Of a DNA stretch of 64,000 nt, positions 35,536 through 45,122 are shown in pieces (position 1 is the first letter of the stretch; the number at the start of each line of letters is the position of its first letter). The DNA is taken from contig NZ_OX458329.1 in NCBI RefSeq assembly GCF_949769255.1, positions 868,001-932,000 of the forward strand, in the 5' to 3' direction. The translations under genes were made by a program, and so were the position numbers. Source of the DNA: Mobiluncus massiliensis. Its GTDB lineage: Bacteria; Actinomycetota; Actinomycetes; Actinomycetales; Actinomycetaceae. The notes below the pieces were generated by a model. The model did no database searches, was not told the DNA's origin, and saw only the letters and a list, made by a program, of their open reading frames with translations.

Positions 35536-38500
35536 TTATGCCTTACCGGGCATCCGAGTACCGGACTTTTCCATTTCAATTTGTCGTTCCTGCAAAGACC
35601 GCACCGTGAAAGTCTGTCCCTGGCTGAGGAAATCCATCACCTGGACAGCGACCTGGAGGGTGCGCATAGTCGTGATGATGACCTTGTTGGCGGTAGCGGC
35701 CGCGGTGCGAATCCGGTATCCCGCTTCGCGAGTGCCCTTGCCGCGTTCCGGAGTGTTGACGACCATGCCGACTTCGTCGGATTTCACGAAAGAGCTGAAG
35801 GCCGTGTCGGCTGACCCATCGGTGAGTTGCCGATCCTTTTCCACCCGGGTGACCGGAATCCCATTGCGTTCCAAGACCGAAGCCGTCCCCTCGGTAGCCA
35901 CCAACTTGTAACCCAGCTGGTGCAGGCGCGAACACGGCAGAATAATGTGGCGTTTATCCCGGTCAGACACTGTCACCACGATAGTCTTGCCCGGTTTGGG
36001 CAGCGCTCCCACCGTAGCCAGCTCCGACTTGGCATAGGCCATCGGCAGATTCACACCCAAGCCCATCGCCTCGCCGGTCGAGCGCATTTCCGGTCCCAGA
36101 ATCGTATCGACCATCGTGCCGCTAAAGGTGCGGAAACGTTTGAAGGGAAGGACCACTTCTTTGACGGCGATGTCGGGAAACTTACTCCACTGGGCAAAGT
36201 CCACGCCCGGCAGCATGCCGCACTCGCGCAACTGGGCAATGGTGGTGCCGGTCATGACTTTTGCGGCCGCCTTCGCGAGGGGAACCCCGGTCGCTTTCGC
36301 TACAAACGGAACGGTGCGGGACGCCCTGGGGTTTGCTTCGATAATGTTGAGGACCCCGGCCGCCAGGGCGAACTGAATGTTGATGAGCCCGACGGTGCCC
36401 ACGCCTTGAGCAATGGATTCAGTCGCGGCGCGTATCTGGTTAATTATCGTGCCCGAGAGCGTGGCAGGGGGCAGCACGCAAGCCGAGTCTCCGGAGTGAA
36501 TCCCTGCCTCCTCGATATGCTCCATCACGCCAGCCAGGTACAGCTCGTGACCGTCATAGAGAGCGTCCACATCGATTTCGATGGCATCGTCCATGAAATG
36601 GTCAATGAGCAGCGGTCCGGCGCCGACTCCGGCCGAATCCGGCCCCAATCGACTGAGGTAATCCTCGAAATGGTCGGCGTTGAAAATGATTTCCATGCCG
36701 CGACCCCCCAGCACGTAGGAGGGGCGAGCCAGCAGAGGGAACCCGATCTCGCCAGCTATGTCCCGCGCGCCAGCGTTCGTGGTGGCGGTACCGTGAGCGG
36801 GGGCAGCCACTCCAGCGGCGGTATAGACCCGTTCGAACTCCTGCCGGTCCTCGGCCAGGTCAATCGCGCGCGCTTGGGTGCCTAGAATCGGCACTCCAGC
36901 ATCGGTGAGACGCCTTGCCAGAGACAGCGGGGTCTGGCCTCCTAACTGGACAATCATCCCGGCTACCGGCCCGCAATCCAGTTCCGCACGGTACACCTCA
37001 TAGACGTCTTCAAAGGTCAAGGGCTCAAAGTAGAGCCGGGAGGCGATGTCGTAGTCGGTCGACACGGTCTCGGGGTTACAGTTGACCATAATCGTGTCGT
37101 AGTCGTCTTTCAGCGTTAGGGCGGCGTGCACGCAAGAGTAGTCGAATTCGATACCCTGCCCGATTCGATTCGGCCCGGAACCCAAGATGATGACCGCCGG
37201 CTTCTCGCGCGGCTGCACCTCGGTGCTGAGGTCGTAGGACGAATAATGATAAGGCGTGTTCGCGGCGAATTCCCCGGCGCAGGTGTCGACTTTTTTGTAC
37301 ACCGGGTGCAGGCCAAAAGCGTCGCGAACTTCCCGCACGGTGTCCTCTGAGATGCCCCTGATCTGGGCAATTTGCAGGTCTGAGAATCCGTGACGTTTCG
37401 CTTCGCGCAGTAGCTGGGGTTGCAAAGCGGGAGCTTCCTGCAGACGCTGGGCCACCTCGCAGAGGATAAACAACTGGTCAATGAACCACGGGTCTATTTT
37501 GGTTGCGGCATAGATGTCCGCAGCCGACGCTCCCCCACGGATTGCCTGCACCACCTGGGTCAAGCGTCGCTCCGTTGGGGTAGCCATTTGTTCCAGTAGC
37601 TGCGCGGTTTGCTCCGGGCCGGGAGCGGGCTGAGCAAAGTCAAAGCCGGACCCGCGCTTGTCCAGGGAGCGCAACGCCTTTTGCAGGGCCTCGGTAAAGT
37701 TTCTGCCGATAGCCATCGCTTCGCCCACCGACTTCATGGTGGTGGTCAGTGTCGGGTCGGCCGCGGGGAACTTTTCAAAAGCAAACCGCGGGGCTTTCAC
37801 CACCACATAATCCAAGGTGGGCTCGAAGGACGCCGGGGTGGACAGCGTAATATCGTTGGGAATCTCGTCCAAGGTGTAACCCACCGCCAGCCGCGCCGCG
37901 ATTTTTGCAATCGGGAACCCCGTCGCTTTCGACGCCAGAGCGGAAGAACGCGACACCCGCGGATTCATTTCAATGACGATAATCCGACCGGTCTGGGGGT
38001 GGACGGCGAACTGGATATTGCACCCGCCCGTGTCCACACCGACCTCACGAATGACGGCAATCCCGATATCGCGCAGCCGCTGCATTTCCCGATCGGTCAA
38101 AGTCATAGCGGGCGCTACCGTGATGGAATCTCCCGTATGCACGCCAACCGGGTCCAGGTTCTCGATGGAACACACGACCACGACATTATCGGCGCGGTCC
38201 CGCATCAGTTCGAGCTCATATTCTTTCCACCCGATGATGGCTTCTTCCAACAGAACTTCGTTTGTCAGCGAATCGGCCAGGCCAGCCGCGGCAATCCGTT
38301 CCAAATCCTGTTGATTATAGGCAATCCCGGAGCCCAAGCCCCCCATAGTAAAGGACGGACGCACCACGACCGGAAAACCGAGCTGCGCGACCGCGGCGTT
38401 GACCTCCTCTAGGGAATGAGCAATGAAAGACCGGGCCACTTCCGCACCGCAGCGTTCCACAACTTTCTTAAATTCTTCCCGGTCCTCGCCCGCGTTGATG

Positions 38501-38865
38501 GCCGCGGCATTAGCGCCGATGAGTTCGACCTGGTATTTGTCCAAAATCCCGGCTTCGCTCAGGTTAACCGCCGCATTCAAGGCCGTTTGTCCACCCAGAG
38601 TGGGCAGCAGCGCATCGGGGCGTTCCTTAGCGATAATCGATTCCAAAAACTCGGTGGTAATCGGTTCGATATAGGTGCAGTCGGCAACCTCCGGGTCGGT
38701 CATAATCGTGGCGGGGTTGGAGTTGACCAGGATAACTTTCAAGCCCTCATTACGCAGCACTCGACAGGCTTGAGTGCCCGAATAGTCAAATTCGGCCGCT
38801 TGACCGATGACAATCGGCCCGGAGCCGATGACCATAACAGAATGTAAATCTTGACGCAACGGCAT
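35536..38865 (-). CDS. carB: Carbamoyl-phosphate synthase large subunit
   Basis: 1,109 residues, normal length. Two homologous ATP-grasp halves are seen ([20 protein letters not shown] at the start and [20 protein letters not shown] in the middle; METGGCNIQ-type repeats [14 protein letters not shown] and [12 protein letters not shown]), the linking oligomerisation region, and the C-terminal MGS-like allosteric domain ([15 protein letters not shown]) where UMP-type effectors bind. Makes carbamoyl phosphate for pyrimidines and arginine. Its ATG shares one base with the carA stop (TGATG), so the subunits are made in step. Confidence 0.97.
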   Translation of the reverse strand: MPLRQDLHSVMVIGSGPIVIGQAAEFDYSGTQACRVLRNEGLKVILVNSNPATIMTDPEVADCTYIEPITTEFLESIIAKERPDALLPTLGGQTALNAAVNLSEAGILDKYQVELIGANAAAINAGEDREEFKKVVERCGAEVARSFIAHSLEEVNAAVAQLGFPVVVRPSFTMGGLGSGIAYNQQDLERIAAAGLADSLTNEVLLEEAIIGWKEYELELMRDRADNVVVVCSIENLDPVGVHTGDSITVAPAMTLTDREMQRLRDIGIAVIREVGVDTGGCNIQFAVHPQTGRIIVIEMNPRVSRSSALASKATGFPIAKIAARLAVGYTLDEIPNDITLSTPASFEPTLDYVVVKAPRFAFEKFPAADPTLTTTMKSVGEAMAIGRNFTEALQKALRSLDKRGSGFDFAQPAPGPEQTAQLLEQMATPTERRLTQVVQAIRGGASAADIYAATKIDPWFIDQLFILCEVAQRLQEAPALQPQLLREAKRHGFSDLQIAQIRGISEDTVREVRDAFGLHPVYKKVDTCAGEFAANTPYHYSSYDLSTEVQPREKPAVIILGSGPNRIGQGIEFDYSCVHAALTLKDDYDTIMVNCNPETVSTDYDIASRLYFEPLTFEDVYEVYRAELDCGPVAGMIVQLGGQTPLSLARRLTDAGVPILGTQARAIDLAEDRQEFERVYTAAGVAAPAHGTATTNAGARDIAGEIGFPLLARPSYVLGGRGMEIIFNADHFEDYLSRLGPDSAGVGAGPLLIDHFMDDAIEIDVDALYDGHELYLAGVMEHIEEAGIHSGDSACVLPPATLSGTIINQIRAATESIAQGVGTVGLINIQFALAAGVLNIIEANPRASRTVPFVAKATGVPLAKAAAKVMTGTTIAQLRECGMLPGVDFAQWSKFPDIAVKEVVLPFKRFRTFSGTMVDTILGPEMRSTGEAMGLGVNLPMAYAKSELATVGALPKPGKTIVVTVSDRDKRHIILPCSRLHQLGYKLVATEGTASVLERNGIPVTRVEKDRQLTDGSADTAFSSFVKSDEVGMVVNTPERGKGTREAGYRIRTAAATANKVIITTMRTLQVAVQVMDFLSQGQTFTVRSLQERQIEMEKSGTRMPGKA

Positions 38866-40136
38866 CAGACATCCGCCTTCCCGGTGGGTTTTTCACAGCG
38901 GTGTTGCAGCATCATCTGTAAAAAGTCGTTGAATAGGTGTGAGGCATCGTGGGGACCGGCGGCAGCTTCGGGGTGATACTGCACGGAAAAGGCCGGAATA
39001 TCCAGGCACCGCAGGCCTTCCACGACATTGTCGTTCAGTCCGATGTGGGTAACTTCGGCGCGGCCGTATTTCCCGTTGCAAAAGGGCGTTACCGAGACTT
39101 CCCCCAGCGGCATATCTACCGCAAAACCGTGGTTGTGGGCGGTAATTTCGACTTTGCCGGTGCGTCGATCCAGTACGGGTTGGTTCACACCCCGGTGGCC
39201 GTAAACGAGCTTGTAAGTCCCGTACCCCAGGGCGCGGCCCAACAACTGATTGCCGAAACAGATTCCGAAATACGGCAGTCCCGCGTCCAACACCTCGCGC
39301 AGCAGCTCAATTTCATGAGTGGCCGCGCTGGGGTCGCCGGGTCCGTTTGAGAAAAACACCCCATCCGGGTTGATGGACTGCAGGTCTTTCAGGGTCGAGT
39401 CCGCGGGAAACACGTGAACTTCCACGCCCAGGGAAGCCAAAATTTCCGGGGTGCGAGACTTGACCCCCAAGTCCAATGCCGCCAACACCGCCCGTGGGCT
39501 CCCACCGGCGAATTCACCGGTGGGAGCCATCACATAGGGGGTTTTGGTAGAGACTTCGGCGCTGAGCGCCGCCCCCGCCATACGCGGGGAGTCTTGAATG
39601 ATGGAGCGCAAAGCCGCTACCGCGTGGGGTTCCAAGTTTTCGGCGCCGACCGGCAGGGCGTCGCCCGAAAAAATGCCACCCCGCAGGGCACCGGCTTGAC
39701 GAATATGCAAAGTCAAGGCTCGCGTATCCACATCACAAATCCCCACGATGCCGTGATGCACCAGCTCATCTTCCAGGTCACTTTCGGCACGCCAGTTCGA
39801 GGCTCGGCGAGCCGGATCGCGCACCACATAACCCGCCACCCAGATCTGGTTAGATTCCGGGTCGGTCGTGTTCATGCCGGTGTTGCCGATATGCGGTGCG
39901 GTCATGACCAAGATTTGCCGATGATAGGAAGGATCCGTGAGGGATTCTTGATAGCCGGTCATTCCAGTGGAAAACACGACTTCACCCAAGGTTCGCCCGC
40001 TGGCTCCGAAAGCCTTGCCCGACAGGGCAAAACCGTCCTCGAGAACCAGCACCGCGTCTGCCCGATCCATCGGGAGCGCGGGGCGGGAGCCACCTTGCGG
40101 ATTATAGCCTTGACCAGGCATTTCCATCGTTGTCAT
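38865..40136 (-). CDS. carA: Carbamoyl-phosphate synthase small subunit
   Basis: From ATG 40136 this is 423 residues. The N-terminal CarA domain shows [16 protein letters not shown] and [18 protein letters not shown]; the class I glutaminase domain has [14 protein letters not shown] (nucleophile Cys) and [13 protein letters not shown] (His, Glu). Supplies ammonia to CarB. A longer frame to 40280 overlaps pyrC and lacks family similarity. The segment [11 protein letters not shown] just before the glutaminase domain (near residue 205) is encoded by a perfect 12-bp-arm inverted repeat and looks like a small insertion. Coupled to carB by TGATG. Confidence 0.95.
   Translation of the reverse strand: MTTMEMPGQGYNPQGGSRPALPMDRADAVLVLEDGFALSGKAFGASGRTLGEVVFSTGMTGYQESLTDPSYHRQILVMTAPHIGNTGMNTTDPESNQIWVAGYVVRDPARRASNWRAESDLEDELVHHGIVGICDVDTRALTLHIRQAGALRGGIFSGDALPVGAENLEPHAVAALRSIIQDSPRMAGAALSAEVSTKTPYVMAPTGEFAGGSPRAVLAALDLGVKSRTPEILASLGVEVHVFPADSTLKDLQSINPDGVFFSNGPGDPSAATHEIELLREVLDAGLPYFGICFGNQLLGRALGYGTYKLVYGHRGVNQPVLDRRTGKVEITAHNHGFAVDMPLGEVSVTPFCNGKYGRAEVTHIGLNDNVVEGLRCLDIPAFSVQYHPEAAAGPHDASHLFNDFLQMMLQHRCEKPTGKADV
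39497..39528. repeat. Perfect inverted repeat inside carA
   Basis: Arms GGCTCCCACCGG (39497-39508) and CCGGTGGGAGCC (39517-39528), loop of 8 nt. It lies at the junction of the two CarA domains and encodes a short stretch that seems extra to the family. Confidence 0.85.
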
Positions 40137-40140
40137 GCTC

Positions 40141-41451
40141 TTAGCGCTGATCGTGCGGGATAGCCGTGGCGTCCATAATCGTGAACTCGCCCTTCCACAT
40201 GGTGTACCGCGCCTGACCGGGCAGTTCCATGCCGAGGTAGGGGGTGTTTGTGGACAGGGAATGTTGCGAGTCCAGGTCAATGGTGCGGCGCGTGGATGGA
40301 TCCCACAAGGTCAGGTTCGCCGGTTTGCCGGTGACGATGCCCTGACCCTGTTCCTTGACTCGGCCAATGTGCGCCGGCGCGGTAGACATGACTCGCGCCA
40401 CGTCCTCCCACGTGAACTTGCCGGAATCGACCATGACTTTCTGAACCACCGGCAGGGCGGTTTCCAAACCAATCATGCCGAAAGCCCCGGCTTGCCACTC
40501 GCAGTCCTTTTCCTCCAAAGGATGGGGCGCGTGGTCGGTACCGATACAGTCAATGGTGCCGTCCATCAGGCCAGCCACCAAGGCTTCAGCATCCGCAGCA
40601 GTACGCAGCGGCGGGTTGACCTTGTAGCGTGGGTCGTAGGTCTTGGCCATATCTTCGGTCAGCAGGATGTGGTGCGGGGTGGCTTCGGCAGTCACGGCAA
40701 TGCCGCGGCTCTTGGCCCACCGCACGATGTCGACCGAGCCTGCGGTGGACACATGACAGATGTGGACGCGCGAACCCACGTGGGAAGCTAACTGGATATC
40801 GCGCAGAATAATGGCTTCTTCCGCCACGGCCGGCCAACCGGGCATACCCATAACCGCAGACAGCGGAGACTCGTTCATCTGCGCGTTTTCCGTCAGGCGC
40901 GGGTCTTGGGCGTGCTGAGCGACCACACCGTCAAAGGTCTTTACGTATTCCAGGGCGCGGCGCATCAACACCGGGTCGGAAACGCATTTTCCGTCGTCAG
41001 AAAACACCGTGACGTGTGCGTCTGAACGGTTCATGGACCCCAAGTCGGCCAGGTGTTCACCTTGCAGACCGGCGGAAACGGCACCGACCGGGCACACCTG
41101 TACCCAGCCCGCGAGGTTCCCCAAGTGCACGACCTGCTCGACGATACCGGCGTTGTCCTGGACGGGAGTGGTGTTGGCCATCGCGTGAACGCAGGTGTAG
41201 CCGCCGTAAGCCGCCGAGAGGGTGCCGGAAGCGACCGTTTCCGCGTCCTCGCCGCCAGGTTCGCGCAGGTGAGTGTGCATATCAACCAGGCCGGGCAAAG
41301 CCACCAAGCCGTTGCCATCAATGGTGGTAGCGCCAGCGGAAACAGCATCCGCCGCATTCGCGCCTACACCCGCAAAAATGCCGTCCTTGACAGCAATGTC
41401 AGCCCCCTCACCGTTCGGCAGGGTCACGTTCTTAATCAAATATTCCTTCAC
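40141..41451 (-). CDS. pyrC: Dihydroorotase
   Basis: 436 residues, the type I (multidomain-like) dihydroorotase of Gram-positives. Metal ligands are seen in [11 protein letters not shown], and further motifs are [20 protein letters not shown] and [14 protein letters not shown]. Cyclises carbamoyl aspartate. ATG overlaps the pyrB stop by 4 nt. The stop lies 4 nt before the chosen carA start. Confidence 0.96.
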   Translation of the reverse strand: MKEYLIKNVTLPNGEGADIAVKDGIFAGVGANAADAVSAGATTIDGNGLVALPGLVDMHTHLREPGGEDAETVASGTLSAAYGGYTCVHAMANTTPVQDNAGIVEQVVHLGNLAGWVQVCPVGAVSAGLQGEHLADLGSMNRSDAHVTVFSDDGKCVSDPVLMRRALEYVKTFDGVVAQHAQDPRLTENAQMNESPLSAVMGMPGWPAVAEEAIILRDIQLASHVGSRVHICHVSTAGSVDIVRWAKSRGIAVTAEATPHHILLTEDMAKTYDPRYKVNPPLRTAADAEALVAGLMDGTIDCIGTDHAPHPLEEKDCEWQAGAFGMIGLETALPVVQKVMVDSGKFTWEDVARVMSTAPAHIGRVKEQGQGIVTGKPANLTLWDPSTRRTIDLDSQHSLSTNTPYLGMELPGQARYTMWKGEFTIMDATAIPHDQR

Positions 41452-42416
41452 AGCAGGCCTCCTTCCGGCGCGAGCAAAAGGTAAAGGGCAGCCATCCGGA
41501 CACTCACGCCGTTTCCAACTTGTTCAACAATGACAGACTTTGCGGAATCTGCGGCTTGGGCGCAGATTTCCATACCACGGTTCATCGGACCGGGGTGCAT
41601 GATAACCGTACGTTCGGGCAGGTTAGTGAAACGGGTGTTGTTCAAACCGTAAGCCCGGTGATACTCGACCACGGAGGGGAAGTAGCCCCCGCCGGCAGAA
41701 CTCATACGCTCGCGCTGCACCCGCAGCATCATCACCGCATCGGGATTGGTGGCCAGAGCCGCATCCAAGTCGTAGGACACATCGCACTTCCAGTCTTCCA
41801 CCCCGACCGGCATCAGGGTCGGCGGACCGACCAGGGTCACATGAGCGCCCAAAGTCGACATCAAGTCCACGTTGGAACGAGCGACACGAGAGTGCAGGAT
41901 ATCGCCCACAATGACCACGTGAGCACCGTTGAGGTCTTTACCGGCGAGGTCGCCGCCGCTCAAGCCCAGGTAGTGCCGGCGCAGGGTCATCGCGTCGAGC
42001 AGAGCCTGAGTGGGGTGTTGGTGTTCCCCATCCCCCGCGTTGAGCACGGGCACGTCAGACCAGCCGGCGTTAGCCAAACGGTAGGCCGCTCCGGAGGAGG
42101 AATGGCGGATAACGATGCCGTCAACCCGCATAGCCTGCAGGGTCAAAGCCGTATCTTTCAGGGATTCGCCTTTCGCTACCGAGGAACCTTTCGCGGAAAA
42201 GTTGATGACGTCCGCGCTGAGGCGCTTGGCCGCGGTTTCAAAAGAAATCCGGGTCCGGGTGGAGTTCTCAAAAAAGAGGTTGACCACGGTTTTGCCGCGC
42301 AAGGTCGGCAGTTTTTTCACCTTTTGAGCCTGGGTCATCGCCATGGCTTCGGCAGTATCCAAAATTTTCAGGACATCTTCGTGGCTCAAATCAGCCGCAG
42401 AGAGTAAATGTCGCAT
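41448..42416 (-). CDS. pyrB: Aspartate carbamoyltransferase catalytic subunit
   Basis: 322 residues, full length. Carbamoyl-phosphate binding motif [19 protein letters not shown], the 80s-loop region [33 protein letters not shown] and [11 protein letters not shown]. Commits carbamoyl phosphate to pyrimidines. It follows pyrR by 5 nt and precedes pyrC with a 4-nt overlap. No pyrI regulatory subunit is present, as expected for this phylum. Confidence 0.97.
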   Translation of the reverse strand: MRHLLSAADLSHEDVLKILDTAEAMAMTQAQKVKKLPTLRGKTVVNLFFENSTRTRISFETAAKRLSADVINFSAKGSSVAKGESLKDTALTLQAMRVDGIVIRHSSSGAAYRLANAGWSDVPVLNAGDGEHQHPTQALLDAMTLRRHYLGLSGGDLAGKDLNGAHVVIVGDILHSRVARSNVDLMSTLGAHVTLVGPPTLMPVGVEDWKCDVSYDLDAALATNPDAVMMLRVQRERMSSAGGGYFPSVVEYHRAYGLNNTRFTNLPERTVIMHPGPMNRGMEICAQAADSAKSVIVEQVGNGVSVRMAALYLLLAPEGGLL

Positions 42417-42421
42417 GATTT

Positions 42422-42961
42422 TTATTCCTTCCCGTCTGCAATAATCACGGCGTCTTCGCCGTCACTGTCTTGAAGTTTTACGAGTATTTGTTCCGTCCGT
42501 GACGTGGGCAGATTCTTGCCGATGTAGTCTGCACGAATCGGAAGTTCCCGGTGACCGCGGTCCACCAGCACGGCTAGCTGCACTTGGGCAGGTCGGCCGT
42601 GATCGTTCAACGCATCGAGCGCAGCCCGAATCGTGCGTCCGGAATAGAGCACGTCGTCGACGAGGATGACCGTTTTGCCGTCAATGCCGGTCTGAGGCAT
42701 CACGGTTGGTTTGGGTACTCGTATCGGTTGACGGGAAAGATCATCGCGGTACAGGGTGATGTCCAGGGTGCCAATCGGAACATCTGTATCGGGATTATTT
42801 TCCTTTAAAAAAGTCCCCAACCGATTGGCTAACTCAACGCCACGGGTGGGGATTCCTAACAGAACGACATCTTCAAGACCCTGGTTTTTCTCCATTATCT
42901 CGAAGGCCAGTCGTTTCAGCGAACGGGCAATGTCAGCACTGCCCAACACTGTTTTTTCCAT
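42422..42961 (-). CDS. pyrR: Bifunctional regulator/uracil phosphoribosyltransferase PyrR
   Basis: 179 residues: [35 protein letters not shown], and the PRPP loop [20 protein letters not shown] followed by [20 protein letters not shown]. It binds pyr leader RNA when UMP is high and represses the operon. It is the first gene of pyrR-pyrB-pyrC-carA-carB-pyrF. The leader carries a PyrR-type hairpin overlapping the ribosome binding site, so repression of translation is likely, as reported for mycobacteria. Confidence 0.96.
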   Translation of the reverse strand: MEKTVLGSADIARSLKRLAFEIMEKNQGLEDVVLLGIPTRGVELANRLGTFLKENNPDTDVPIGTLDITLYRDDLSRQPIRVPKPTVMPQTGIDGKTVILVDDVLYSGRTIRAALDALNDHGRPAQVQLAVLVDRGHRELPIRADYIGKNLPTSRTEQILVKLQDSDGEDAVIIADGKE

Positions 42962-42966
42962 ATTTT

Positions 42967-42990
42967 TCCTTTCTGCCTCACAGGGCGAAA
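42967..42990 (-). promoter_or_regulatory. PyrR-binding hairpin covering the pyrR ribosome binding site
   Basis: Minus-strand RNA reads TTTCGCC-CTGTGA-GGCAGAAA: stems TTTC/GAAA and GCC/GGC with a bulged A, and loop CTGTGA, so the core CCTGTGAGGC matches the PyrR recognition consensus CCnGnGAGG. The 3' arm runs into AAAGGA (42972-42967), the ribosome binding site of pyrR. Binding would hide it. Confidence 0.8.
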
Positions 42991-43012
42991 TTAAAGGTTT
43001 TATTGCGGCTCA

Positions 43013-43018
43013 ATAGTA
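43013..43018 (-). promoter_or_regulatory. -10 box of the pyr operon
   Basis: Minus-strand TACTAT, with TTCGGT 18 bp upstream as a weak -35. Transcription would start about 20 nt before the PyrR hairpin. Confidence 0.4.
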
Positions 43019-43152
43019 CACGTTTTTTCCCGCTCCACCGAATCCCGCGCCCGCGCCGCCGAAAATTGGGTCGGGAAAGTTGAATTCCTCCAGGTGACGA
43101 GGGAATTTCTGAACACGAGCGGTTTCGAGCTAAACTCCGGGGGAAAATCGCC

Positions 43153-43158
43153 GATAAT
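43153..43158 (+). promoter_or_regulatory. -10 box of the small ORF at 43165
   Basis: GATAAT with exactly 6 nt to the ATG at 43165; no ribosome binding site. Confidence 0.4.
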
Positions 43159-43164
43159 AGGGTT

Positions 43165-43386
43165 ATGGATGAAAAACGCGAGCTTTTAATGCAGCTTCTC
43201 TTTGGCAACGACGACACGCCGGAGCTGAACCAGGATGAGGTCACGCAACCCGACAACTCTCCCGAAGCCGCGGCTCGTTTCCAAAAGTGGGCAAAAGCGC
43301 AACAGAAAGCCCAAACTATCAACGAAACTTTGGACAACTCGGAAAAATCCGCAGATATCCTGCGCGAAATGATGAACCGCGACTAA
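43165..43386 (+). CDS. Small acidic hypothetical protein
   Basis: 73 residues, MDEKRELLMQLLFGNDDTPEL..., rich in Asp, Glu, Gln and Asn, predicted mostly helical and cytosolic with no membrane segment. I do not recognise it. It lies between the divergent pyrR and the convergent nusB (9-bp gap). Support for coding: it fills the gap exactly and has a -10 box GATAAT 6 nt before the ATG, matching the leaderless pattern seen at other genes here. It could still be a chance frame. Confidence 0.55.
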   Translation: MDEKRELLMQLLFGNDDTPELNQDEVTQPDNSPEAAARFQKWAKAQQKAQTINETLDNSEKSADILREMMNRD

Positions 43387-43395
43387 CCGCGGACG

Positions 43396-43971
43396 CTATT
43401 CCAGGGTGTCTAAGTCAATCTGCTCCAAGACACCGCCCGCCGCTGCCGTTTTTGCGGCGGTGTCAAAGTTCTGTGGCATCGAGGACTCAAGTTTGGCACT
43501 CGCTTCACCGCTCAAGGCTTGCTCACCCTCGGTTTTAGTCAACGCGTCTTTCATATCGTTGATAGCACCCAGCAAACCGTTGATAAACTTCGGCGACTCG
43601 TCAGTAGAACGTTCCTCCGCGATTTGCATAGCGGCGGTGATGGCAACGGCTCCTTCCACATCGGGATTGAACAGAATCTCCCAGGTCGCAACCCGCATAA
43701 TCGCCAGGTCGACCTCAGGCATCCGATGCAAAGGCCACGCTTTTGAATATGTCGCCAAAGCCGCATCAATCCGCTCTAAATGCTGAGCCACACCTTCCAA
43801 AATTTCGATGGCATAGTCCGGAAGCGGGGTCTGAGCGGTCGTCTCATCTTGACGAATCTGGGCCAGGGAAAAAATGCCTTCGGGAGTATCCCAACCCCGA
43901 ACATGTGCCTCATAAAGCACATCTACGGCTCTAACCCGCTCCCGCGTGCGCCGCGGCAATTTATGTCCCAC
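43396..43971 (-). CDS. nusB: Transcription antitermination factor NusB
   Basis: 191 residues, GTG start with GAGGGG 9 nt or so upstream. The NusB fold is seen in RRTRERVRAVDVLYEAHVRG, EVDLAIMRVATWEILF and KFINGLLGAINDM. Binds boxA RNA with NusE in rRNA antitermination. The C-terminal tail of about 50 residues beyond the fold (after NDMKDAL) is longer than in E. coli and low in complexity. It follows efp after a hairpin. Confidence 0.93.
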   Translation of the reverse strand: MGHKLPRRTRERVRAVDVLYEAHVRGWDTPEGIFSLAQIRQDETTAQTPLPDYAIEILEGVAQHLERIDAALATYSKAWPLHRMPEVDLAIMRVATWEILFNPDVEGAVAITAAMQIAEERSTDESPKFINGLLGAINDMKDALTKTEGEQALSGEASAKLESSMPQNFDTAAKTAAAGGVLEQIDLDTLE

Positions 43972-43997
43972 TGTCTTGTCCCCTCACAAAATGCGTA

Positions 43998-44030
43998 ACG
44001 CGAGCCGGAAGCCTGCGCCCCGACTCGCGT
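43998..44030 (-). terminator. Hairpin between efp and nusB
   Basis: An 11-bp stem (ACGCGAGTCGG with CCGGCTCGCGT, one G-U pair on the minus strand) and 11-nt loop, 12 bp after the efp stop, followed by TACGCATTTTG. A modest T-run suggests partial termination, leaving nusB at lower level. Confidence 0.55.
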
Positions 44031-44041
44031 CCACCTCAGTC

Positions 44042-44605
44042 TTAATCGGTAACCCGCGAAACGTATTCGCCAGAGCGGGTATCAACCTTCACCTTGTCGC
44101 CGATGTTCAGGAACAACGGCACTTGAATATCCCAGCCCGTCTCCAGGGTCGCCGGCTTGGTGCCCGCATTGGAGCGATCGCCCTGCAAGCCCGGTTCAGT
44201 GTGCGAAATCTCTAAGACGACCGAGGCCGGCAGCTCGATGAACAAAACGTTGCCTTCGTTGAAAGCCAAAATGCATTTCTGGTTTTCCAGCAGGAAGTGT
44301 GCGGCGTCCCCAACGATTTCGGGAGTGACACTAACCATTTCAAAAGTCTTTTCGTCCATAAACACGTAGTCGGTACCGTCGTTGTAAGAGTAGGTCATGT
44401 CGCGGCGGTCCACGGTAGCGGTTTCAATCTTTAGTCCCGCGTTAAAGGTGCGGTCGACGATTTTGCCAGAAAGGATGTTTTTTATCTTGGTGCGCACGAA
44501 AGCCGGCCCCTTGCCGGGCTTCACATGTTGAAATTCGACAACCTGCCACAATTGGTTGTCAATCTTCATTACCAAGCCGTTTTTCAAATCATTAGTCGTT
44601 GCCAC
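44042..44605 (-). CDS. efp: Elongation factor P
   Basis: 187 residues, three-domain EF-P. Relieves ribosome stalling at proline runs. The tip loop reads KPGKGPAF with Lys32 in the position that is modified in E. coli; actinobacterial EF-P of this loop type is thought to work unmodified. GTG start with AAGGA at 6 nt. Order aroB - (SK-like) - efp - nusB matches other actinobacteria. Confidence 0.96.
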   Translation of the reverse strand: MATTNDLKNGLVMKIDNQLWQVVEFQHVKPGKGPAFVRTKIKNILSGKIVDRTFNAGLKIETATVDRRDMTYSYNDGTDYVFMDEKTFEMVSVTPEIVGDAAHFLLENQKCILAFNEGNVLFIELPASVVLEISHTEPGLQGDRSNAGTKPATLETGWDIQVPLFLNIGDKVKVDTRSGEYVSRVTD

Positions 44606-44675
44606 GTTTCATCCTTCACAGTCTTAACAGTTAGCAAATCAGCTAAAACAGTCTACCGAAAAAGCGCGCCGTTAG

Positions 44676-45122
44676 CTAACTGCAGCCGTTTTCAGCGATA
44701 ACTGTCAACAGTCGCTGTGTCAGTTCGGTCAAGGTTCCCTCGGTCGGCAACGTATAGTCACTGTGTGCTATTAGTTCATCACGGCGTTTTTGGGCCAGAC
44801 GGCGATAGGTGGCGCGCCAAGGCAGGCCGTTAGGGTCGCTGAGTTGTTCCGGGTTCATGGCCTGCCATGACTCCTCCCACGGCAAATCTAGGAAAAATAC
44901 CCGGTTCCCGGCCTGTCGAAAGTTCCCGACCAGGGCGGATGAACCACTCTCGAGCACGTCAGAGGGCAGAACAAAAATGGCTGGTGCGCTGTGCGACGAC
45001 CAAGCATCAAGGCCGGAATCGGAGGCCACTGGCAAACCGATGTCGGGTGAGATCGATTGGGCTAACTCTTGCAAACGGGCTCCCGGCAGGGATACTAAAG
45101 CCAGCGAACAACGTGAGCTCAC
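44676..45122 (-). CDS. Shikimate-kinase-like protein lacking the P-loop
   Basis: 148 residues overlapping the aroKB fusion by 4 nt. The layout follows shikimate kinase: LALVSLPGARLQELAQSIS where GxxGxGKS should be, FVLPSDVLESGSSALVGNF where the GGG strand should be, RVFFLDLPWEESW as the following strand, and a C-terminal RRLAQKRRDELIAHSDYTL like the kinase end region. The ATP-binding Gly-Lys-Ser/Thr is absent, so kinase activity is unlikely. It occupies the slot where aroQ (dehydroquinate dehydratase) often lies. It may be a regulatory pseudoenzyme or a decaying duplicate. The relation is by eye and moderate in confidence. Confidence 0.65.
   Translation of the reverse strand: MSSRCSLALVSLPGARLQELAQSISPDIGLPVASDSGLDAWSSHSAPAIFVLPSDVLESGSSALVGNFRQAGNRVFFLDLPWEESWQAMNPEQLSDPNGLPWRATYRRLAQKRRDELIAHSDYTLPTEGTLTELTQRLLTVIAENGCS

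Noticed and set aside
35827..36885. 352-codon open frame on the plus strand
   Set aside because: Antisense to carB, with no recognisable domain.
40137..40280. 48-residue N-terminal extension of CarA
   Set aside because: It lies in the end of pyrC in another frame and is Arg/Cys-rich without similarity.
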